This document shows, in pieces, positions 57,220-64,000 of a DNA stretch of 64,000 nt. The stretch spans positions 7,587,001 to 7,651,000 of the forward strand of contig JAULSR010000001.1 of the NCBI GenBank assembly GCA_030512295.1, written 5' to 3'. This DNA is from Bombardia bombarda. Lineage: Eukaryota; Ascomycota; Sordariomycetes; Sordariales; Lasiosphaeriaceae. A program made the translations under genes and the position numbers. Under the pieces are notes generated by a model. It did no database searches. It saw nothing but the letters and a program-made list of their open reading frames with translations, and was not told the DNA's origin. The first letter of the stretch is position 1. Every line of letters starts with the position of its first letter.

Positions 57220-60200
57220 TTACACCAGACGGTCTTGAAATGCAGGATGGTCTTGAAACATACCATGTAGAGGGTGGAGAGGAAGATTGAGTAGTTGTAG
57301 TGCGTTGTATTGATAATCGTCTTCTTCCACCGTCAAATCAACCACAGGGATATCATGTTGTTGCTGGTTACTTGCTGGACCATTTAGTAGGCCATGGAGA
57401 CTGGAACCCTGGGCGATGTTTGCATCAATTTGACCAGGTATATTCGGGTTGTTGACGTTTGGTGTTAGACGTCCACGAAGATGACCATGAAAATTGGGCG
57501 CCTGAGACATGTTGTGATCAGCTCCAGGCAAAACATATTGTTGATTATCGCCAGCATTCATATCCCAGTAGCTAAATATACGACCATCTGCTTCGGCGTG
57601 GCCTTGCCCAAGGGGAGACTCCCCCTGAACGCGACGGCGAGAATCTCTCAAAGTACGAGCTTGCTCAAGGTGAGCGGGCCAAACATCTTGAAATCGGACT
57701 GGGGGTGGAGACCGTAGGAGATCGCGCGGGTTTTCATCATGAGCCTCCCAACCTTCTTGAAATTGGACCGGGGGCGGAGACTGCAGAACATCGCGCGGGT
57801 TTAGTACAAAGTGAGGGGCTACTTGCCGTCCATTCCCATAGAACCCCAGTTGTTGCTGTGCTCCTTGCTGCGAGATGAACGGAACGATTTGCGGAGCTTG
57901 GAGACGATGGGGCTGATGTGGTGGTTGCGGTTGGACTGCTTGTGCCGGTTGAACTGATTTAATTGGTCGGGGGAGTCCATACGGTGAGCCTGGTCGATAT
58001 GGCTGACCAAGTTGGGGTGGCTGGACAAGTCGAGCTGGATGGGCGGGTTGGGCATGTTGACCTGGATGGGCATGTTGACCTGGATGGGCATGTTGACCTG
58101 GATGGGCATGTTGACCTGGATGGGCATGTTGACCTGGATGGGCATGTTGACCTGGATGGGCATGTTGACCTGGATGGGCATGTTGACCTGGATGGGCATG
58201 TTGACCTGGATGGGCATGTTGACCTGGATGGGCATGTTGGTAGGGTTGGGCTGGTCGATATGGTTGGTCGGGTTGAGGGGATTGACCTGGTATGGGGGAT
58301 TGACCTGGTGTGAGCGGTTGGGCTGGATGGGCTGGATGGGCTGGATGGGCTGGATGGGCTGGATGGCCATGTTGTTGGCCTGGATGTTGGCCTGGACAGG
58401 CTGGATGGGCTGGATGGGCTGGACAGGCTGGACGGGCTGGATGAGCCGGATGCGCTGGATGGCCATGTTGTTGGGCTGGATGTTGGGCTGGATGTTGGGC
58501 TGGATGGGCTGGATGGGCTGGATGGCCATGTTGTTGGCCTGGATGATCTTGTAGTTGGCCTGGAGGACGTTGTTGTTGGCCTGGATGGAAATATTGACCA
58601 AGTCTAGCCTGTTGATGAGGACGTCCACCCTGCTGCTGTGGATGTCTTGGCTCTGCATCGAATATCGCCCCCCTCGGCTGGTCTAGCAAAGTTGGTCAAG
58701 TCAGCATCCTATAAAGTAAGTATTTGCGCGCCGCCAACGGAGAAAATTGCAGGAAAGCCAAACGTACAAATCCCATGGACATGTTGCATATGAGCGGGAG
58801 TAGATACCACCCGTCGGCGCCCGTCTTCTCTTACCCTCTCCGAAAAGTTGATGTCTAGCATAGACACATCGACGTTTGGATTTTCTTCCACCACCTCTTT
58901 CCGGGCCTTCTCTTCGGCGGCGCGGACATCTTCTTCGTGGCGCTTGTCAACACTTTCGAATAGAGGACAGTTACCCTTCTTCCCGCCTCGTAACGAGTCG
59001 TCAAAATGGGAGTAGTCGCAAGATTTAGAGCAGACATAGCATTGGATGTTCCTACAACCGTTGCGAGTGCACATCATCTTATTGCAACCGGTCTCCTTGA
59101 TGAATGGCGTACCGCCTGGTCTCATTAGTAAAACTCAACAGGTTCAGGTGGCGGGCAAGGATGCTTACATTTGTTGCAGGTGCGGATCATGGCGGCCGAC
59201 ATTGCTTCTTCAATGCGACGCCGAGCAGAAATACCCTTCTCGCGTGCTGCCTCATCGCATGTCTTTGGTATATGAGTTTCCTCCCGACATAACCGGCAAC
59301 TCACCAATTCGCATTCTGGATTATCGCACCGGAATTCCTTGTTAACCTCAACCGGGGGGTACTCAGCCGCGTAGGGACAGAATGGACAAGTCTCGAGGTT
59401 CTCAATACCAGCCATACGCAGGACTGCTTCTTGCTCGATGCGCCCCAGTGCAACGGCCAACTTGTCGTCAAGAAATAATGCCCTCTGGCCCAAGGAGAAG
59501 CCGGCACTGCAGCCATCCATCGACATACAGGTAAGCTTGTATTTTGAAAGGCCTATTTCGTTCTCAGCCATGCGCTTCGCACAGTCAACACAAAACCAAT
59601 GAATGACATCGGCGTTGCAGTGAACCATCTTGTTCAAAATGAATTCGTCGCAGCAGCACTGGCATTCGGCCACATTCCCTTCGAGCTTGGCCTCTTGCAG
59701 ATTTCTGGCTTCCTCCTCCTCTCGGAGCTTGCTTTCAGATCTTTGGGCGGCGTCTGCTTTGCAAAGGTCTAGAGCGGCTTGAAAATCCCTCCACGCGTCT
59801 CTTTGGCCGAAGAAACTGCTGCTACCCGGCTCAATGCTGTCTGCGTCGGAAAACTTCGTTGGTACCTGCTTGGTCTTGAAACGAGGATTCGGGTTGCCAC
59901 TTGCGAACTCCTTGTCAAGTGCAAGATATGATGGGTACACCATAAGTTTATTTTCAGATAAGAGATGATCCACATCGGTAGCATACACCAGGGGAAAAGC
60001 TAACATGAGCAGATACTTTCTATTGCAAAGTCATTAGAATATGGTCAAGTTCCAACAATGTATGACACGAAGATATCGGGAAAGACCTCCAGACTGAGAG
60101 GCTGCTTACGATGTCTTGACATATGTCTTTATGTAGTCAGAATCTTTGTTGACATGAGATGCTGCCACTTCTGCCGGCTTCGCCGGTGTCTCTTGCTTGT

Positions 60201-60468
60201 CGGGCTGCTCCTCTTCTTCTCGCTTTCGTTTCCGGGGTCGAGCACGTCTCGGGTACGAGCGGCCATTTTCCAGCTCGTCCAAAGTAAAGCCGATGAACGA
60301 TTCTGGATTCCACTGGTGTTCGGGTGCTTTAAGCTCGATATGGTTGGGACACATTTTGGGAAAGCAGGCCAAAACTGATTCCCGATATGCAGGCCAGTTA
60401 ATAGCCATGGCGTTTGTCTCTGTCCCAAAAGGCATCACTTTTTGCTCTTCCCCGCTCCTGCTATTCAT
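57220..60468 (-). CDS. RBR E3 ubiquitin ligase (RNF216/TRIAD3-like) with His/Pro repeat tail
   Basis: RING-between-RING ligase that accepts ubiquitin on a RING2 cysteine before transfer to substrate. Exons 60110-60468, 59169-60019, 58768-59115 and 57220-58682 join in matching phases to 1006 residues. RING1 begins about residue 239 (CQCCCDEF ... WFCVDCAKRM), then the IBR (CPFCPYAAEYP ... CELVSCRLCREETH). RING2 is split by intron 2 and rejoins as CNKCGTPFIKETGCNKMMC, with the predicted catalytic Cys414 in GCNKM, as in RNF216. The N-terminus (WNPESFIGFTLDELENGR, then a basic patch PRRARPRKRKR) is not a known domain. The last exon encodes a very long Pro/His/Gln tail, including ten QHAHPG repeats (about residues 668-727) and HPAHPA runs, ending in SYWDMNAGD- and acidic-type motifs. 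Such tails could drive self-association; this is inference. Confidence 0.9.
58053..58239 (-). repeat. 18-bp minisatellite encoding QHAHPG x10
   Basis: Ten perfect copies of CATGTTGACCTGGATGGG (plus strand) followed by a 7-base partial copy, inside the last exon of the RBR ligase gene. The 18-base period preserves the frame, so gain or loss of units changes length without breaking the protein. Confidence 0.95.
58319..58532 (-). repeat. 9-bp-period repeats encoding HPA runs
   Basis: Several clusters of GCTGGATGG-type units (58319-58366, 58395-58440 and 58488-58532, approximate limits) interspersed with GGCCATGTTGTTGG motifs, in the same reading frame of the RBR gene tail. Confidence 0.75.
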
Positions 60469-61123
60469 GTCAGACTTCGGGGCATGTGCTCATTCCATTA
60501 GCAACACTTAAAGATTGTTGCCGACTAAGACGAGCGAGCCTATCGTCTAGTACATATCGGGCGTAAGCGCATCCCTAGGAGCGTATGAACTGATTGAAGC
60601 AGTAAAGTCGCTAAGATGACTGCGTTCAAGTTGATGAGGAGGCGGAGACTGGAGTGGAGGGGACTGGGAGAGAGAGGATGTAACGGAGAGATCCTCTGCG
60701 ATTTCATGTAGGAAAATGAGATTCTTAGTCACTGACGACAAGAAGCAGAACCCGCCTAGATAGCAGCAGATGGATATGGAAATCATGGGGGTGTGATGTG
60801 AGTTGGCCAGTGCCCTTTATACTGGGGTGCGACACAGAACCTAAGGGCATACTGACAGCACCAATAACACTTGCGACACAGCTATTTGCAGTGTGAGGGC
60901 CAGAGGTCATGGTGTCGTCGTTCAAATCCACAGGTACAATGTACGCACACGGTGGGGCGTGTGTGCAGCAAAAATACGAGAAATGGAATTAAAAATGTTA
61001 CTCACAAGAATGCGTTGCCCATCGAGGTACCCGTGAAGTCCCCCATATCGCTTGATGCAGACCGCTGTCGATGCGGCAAGATGACTGGGTAGTCACGTCA
61101 GGAAATGCGACGCTTGATGTCGC

Positions 61124-61163
<40 letters not shown>

Positions 61164-62342
61164 TGTCGGTTCAGTCGTTAGTTGCGAAGGAGAAAATCAG
61201 AGTCGAGACTGGAGGCGGCGGGCAGATTTAAGGGCGTTTGGTTTGTTGCCGACGGTTCAGCCTCGGTGGTGAATGTGAAGAACAGGCAAACAATCTTCTT
61301 GGCAGGCCAGCCATTCGCACAGTACGGTACGGAAGCCCCGATCGCGGGAGGTGTGGGGATTAGGTAGGTAGGTGCCGAGCAATGCTGAACGTAAATAGGT
61401 GCCGAGCGAGTAGGAGACTCGGAGCGATGAGGCGTGATTCAATGTGGTGCGGTGTTGTGCGATGCTGTGGGGTGCAGTGCTGTGCAATGAATGCGATGCT
61501 ATGTGATGCCGTGGAAATGCGAATAGAAACAAGCAGTTGGGGACCGAAGTGTGACCTGGCGTGGAAGGACCGATCCAAAGAGAAGGAAGAAGAGGCGGCA
61601 AGTGGGAGCAAACAGGTGCGAGGCCTCGGAGGTTAGGTGGTTGATTGGGGCTTGGAATTTGGACCAAACAGCCCATGCAGAGGGGCAGAGGGGCAGGTCT
61701 AAGTATGAGTGAGTGGCAGATGACCTGCCTGGCTGCTGCTGGAGCAGCGCTGGGCGTGCTGGAGAGTGTTGACCAAACGTCCGAACCTTGATTGGCTTGT
61801 AGACTTAAAACCGGGCAGGGCCAAAAAATGGAAGCCAAGAAAATAATAAACAAAGACATGTGGAAAACAAAATACTGACGTTCCAGGCTGCCAGCCAGAT
61901 GTGTCTCCGGTTTAATAAGAGGCTGCATCGTGTTTTGAAGAGGTCATTACCGGTAATGGCCGATGTACACAGACCAAGAGTGGGAGCTGTCAACCAATCG
62001 TGTTTCATACTTCTAGAACTGTACCATTAAGGTATTTACTATTCTAGCTGCAAGCCTCATTTTGCCTCTAAATTGATAAGGTAAGGGGCCTCATAGTGGC
62101 TCCAGTGGTCAGCTGAGGCCTTGGGGGAGGGGGGGCGCGCTGAGGGGCGGAGTTAGGGCCTGCAGCAAGGGAGACGGCTTGACAGCCACCGACGCGTTGC
62201 TTATCTACGACTTACACAGTGACTTATACAGTGGGGAAGAAGGCAACAGCCCTCCCACCTATCAAGGCCGTTGCCGTTGACCTCAACATCAACAAAAGCT
62301 TGAAGATAGATCAGATAAGGTACCAAGGTACATCAGGTACTT
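60469..62342. other. Long intergenic region between two minus-strand genes
   Basis: Upstream of the RBR ligase and downstream of rad4. It contains a (GA)n tract around 61127-61158. A possible short exon on the minus strand (61006-61046, MGDFTGTSMGNAF, ending in a good GTGAGT donor) could begin a small spliced gene reaching toward 60547, where an ORF ends LTPDMY, but no protein-like chain of exons emerged. The large minus-strand ORF 61257-61928 is Ser/Pro/His-rich and not supported. Confidence 0.45.
61127..61158. repeat. (GA)n microsatellite
   Basis: About sixteen GA dinucleotides followed by a G run, in non-coding sequence upstream of the RBR ligase gene. Confidence 0.85.
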
Positions 62343-64000
62343 TCATGCACCAGTTTCGCTCTCGCCCTCCTGGTCCTCATCATCATCGTCGTCCTCTGAA
62401 CTTAACGGAACATTGCGCCTCCTCCTTCTCGAAGAGGACGCTTTGGTCTTGGAAACCGTCTTCGCCTTCGGCTTTGTGCTCATGGCAGACTTGCGAGGAG
62501 TCATTTCCACTTGGAGCAAGTCGTCACCATCGTCCTTGTTGTCCTCGTCATCGTCTCCTACGGGGAAGAACCCAGAGGTGAAAACGGGCTCCTTATCTCC
62601 CTCGTAGCCCTCCGGTAAGAAACCGCCGGCCATGTCCTCGTCTCCATCTGCAACATCCATTTCCCCTCCATCCTTCGTGTCTCGCTCATGTCCAAAAACA
62701 TCCATGTCATCGCGCACATGGCCGTAGTCTTTTTTTATCCTCTCGACGATGCGCATGCCCATCAAAAACTTCCTCCACATCGCCAGGGCCGCCTTTCTGC
62801 GCTTCTCGTCTTCCTTCCTGCTCTTCTCTGCCTCATCCTTGGCGAGCTCTTCCATGACCTTGTCGTGATACTCTTCCGCGATCACGACGCCCTGAATGAC
62901 CGGCACTGCCATTCGGTGGCCAAACTCAAAGCCCACTACTGCCTCGGCGTAGTCAATCGCGAGACGCTTGCACACCTTCACAGCGCCCCGGTATGGGACA
63001 TGAACGGCCCCTTCGGGACACATGTGCTGTGCGAATAGGTCGATGTTGCCATATTCGTTTTTTGGGATGATGCCGTTCTCGATCGGCGCTGGGATAATCC
63101 AGTCTGTCTGGTCGAAACTGTACAGACCCTGCAACGCTTTCCGGCCTGTGGCGGCCTCGGCCTCGGCAAGCTCTCGGCGTCGATTCGTTGTCGCCGCTCG
63201 ATAAGGTACCCTCTTCAGGGGCATTTCTCCAGGCAGAGGAGCACGACCCTGCTTGTGCCATGTTTCGGCGCTCTTGACCTGGACGACATCCTTGCGCAGG
63301 TAAACATCCTCCTCCTGGTTTCCGGCGCCCTTGCCTTTGTTCTTGAACGTTTTGACGGGTTTGGCGCCTAGAAGAAGCGCTTCCTCGCGCTTGAGATGCC
63401 TCTCCAAAACGAACTCCCTAGACTGCTTGTAGTATTGGAGTGTCTCGTCGCCTTCCTTGACCTCCTTCTTCTCTATAGTTGCCGGTCTCAGATCCGTTGA
63501 GTCTTCTTCATCGTCAACCTCGGTGATGGGGTGCTCTTTGTCTCCCCTGACGTAGCCCTTCATCACAGATTTGAACCAATCGTACAGTTCATATCGCTTA
63601 ACTTTTCCATGATGGTTGTAAACGGGGACTTTTTCGACAGGCATCCGCATGCCTTTGGTCCTGCCAGGAAGCATTTGTCGCTTGAGGTACCGAACTGTAA
63701 CGTCCTTGGCGGTCCCGTCTTGTGAGTATCCTATTACATATGCCATGACCTGCTTCGCCTTATCCGCCTTGCCGCCACGAGGCTCCAGCGACTCAACTAG
63801 CTCTCGATTTGTCCCGATGACAGATTTTACAATCGGGTCAACGGGAAGATATTTGTTCGTAACTGGGGAAAGAACTTCGGTCCAGTAATGGGGAAACTCG
63901 AGATCCTTGTCGTAGAGTTTCCCCTTGCTCGGGACCGGTCCCGGTATGTCAATGACTGGATCGTTGTCGCTATCGTCAATCATGAGATCTGGGTCAGTTT
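62343..64000 (-). CDS. rad4: Rad4/XPC nucleotide excision repair protein (partial, 5' end off window)
   Basis: C-terminal part of the damage-recognition factor that opens lesion-containing DNA for global-genome nucleotide excision repair. The frame is open to the window edge at 64000, so the N-terminal region lies outside. Visible order: end of the transglutaminase-like region (FPHYWTEVLSPVTNKYLPVDPIVKSVIG ... AYVIGYSQDGTAKDVTVRYL), BHD1 (YYKQSREFVLERHLKREEALL), BHD2 (YLRKDVVQVKSAETWHKQGR ... MPLKRVPYR) and BHD3 (YSFDQTDWIIPAPIENGIIPKNEYGNIDLF and the segment through VGFEFGHRMAVPVIQGVVI). An acidic, basic-clustered disordered tail ends SETGA. About 552 residues are visible and intact. Confidence 0.95.
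   Translation of the reverse strand, partial: TDPDLMIDDSDNDPVIDIPGPVPSKGKLYDKDLEFPHYWTEVLSPVTNKYLPVDPIVKSVIGTNRELVESLEPRGGKADKAKQVMAYVIGYSQDGTAKDVTVRYLKRQMLPGRTKGMRMPVEKVPVYNHHGKVKRYELYDWFKSVMKGYVRGDKEHPITEVDDEEDSTDLRPATIEKKEVKEGDETLQYYKQSREFVLERHLKREEALLLGAKPVKTFKNKGKGAGNQEEDVYLRKDVVQVKSAETWHKQGRAPLPGEMPLKRVPYRAATTNRRRELAEAEAATGRKALQGLYSFDQTDWIIPAPIENGIIPKNEYGNIDLFAQHMCPEGAVHVPYRGAVKVCKRLAIDYAEAVVGFEFGHRMAVPVIQGVVIAEEYHDKVMEELAKDEAEKSRKEDEKRRKAALAMWRKFLMGMRIVERIKKDYGHVRDDMDVFGHERDTKDGGEMDVADGDEDMAGGFLPEGYEGDKEPVFTSGFFPVGDDDEDNKDDGDDLLQVEMTPRKSAMSTKPKAKTVSKTKASSSRRRRRNVPLSSEDDDDDEDQEGESETGA

Noticed and set aside
58012..58554. Plus-strand ORF of repeated LTWMGM units
   Set aside because: Antisense reading of the RBR-gene minisatellite; the RBR exon has matched splice phases and is the real frame.
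60895..60935. GTTCAAATCC resembling a tRNA B box
   Set aside because: No A box at the right distance and no cloverleaf could be folded around it.
60547..61046. Possible small spliced gene (MGDFTGTSMGNAF exon plus a downstream exon ending LTPDMY)
   Set aside because: One good donor was seen, but no combination of acceptors gave a protein-like chain, so it is noted only in the intergenic entry.
61257..61928. 223-codon minus-strand ORF upstream of the RBR ligase
   Set aside because: Ser/Pro/His-rich without domains and with repeated TAPHSIAQHRTT-type low complexity; probably non-coding.

Overview
The window is nuclear DNA of a filamentous ascomycete (Pezizomycotina, most likely Sordariomycetes). 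Genes carry short introns of about 50-240 bp with GT..AG ends, the products are recognisable fungal orthologues (RTA1-like membrane protein, AP-3 beta, Nuf2, PI31/Fub1, importin-9/Kap114, Rev7, Rad4), and coding exons are GC-rich with strong C/G third positions. There are no bacterial operons, and I found no convincing tRNA, rRNA, CRISPR array or intact transposon. The assignment rests on my reading of the sequence; no database search was run.

Layout: 1.2-5.3 kb has 3-hydroxyisobutyrate dehydrogenase and an RTA1-type seven-helix protein. 5.3-7.8 kb has a Tudor-domain (hypervirulence-associated type) acidic protein with a small inverted-repeat element at its 3' side. 7.8-13.3 kb has the AP-3 beta subunit, a divergent F-box-like protein and kinetochore Nuf2. 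13.3-19.2 kb is a gene-poor stretch leading into a large, basic, disordered protein (19.3-21.8 kb). 23.2-27 kb has a flavin-reductase-fold protein and two orphan ORFs that may be one gene. 28.2-35.9 kb has PI31, an importin-9 homologue and Rev7. 36.6-41.2 kb is a 1543-residue RhoGEF. 43.9-55.2 kb looks accessory: an FAD monooxygenase, a large F-box/ankyrin protein, an APH-type kinase and an alpha/beta hydrolase, separated by long non-coding spacers and a duplicated 170-bp block. 56.1-64 kb has Dcc1, an RBR E3 ligase with a minisatellite-encoded His/Pro tail, and the C-terminal part of Rad4/XPC running off the window end.

The most striking cross-cutting observation is that five otherwise conserved genes (F-box-like at 10.8 kb, disordered protein at 19.3 kb, flavin-reductase-like at 23.2 kb, PI31 at 28.2 kb, alpha/beta hydrolase at 54.5 kb) each lose their reading frame at a C/G homopolymer, and in each case exactly one added C/G restores a sensible protein. 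That argues for residual consensus indels in the assembly rather than five independent pseudogenes.

Functionally the core genes are housekeeping: valine catabolism, vesicle sorting, kinetochore, proteasome regulation, nuclear import, translesion synthesis, Rho signalling, sister-chromatid cohesion, ubiquitination and nucleotide excision repair. They are not a co-regulated cluster. The less familiar material is the orphan ORF pair, the ankyrin/kinase block with its duplicated palindrome-bearing spacer, and the repeat-tailed RBR ligase.
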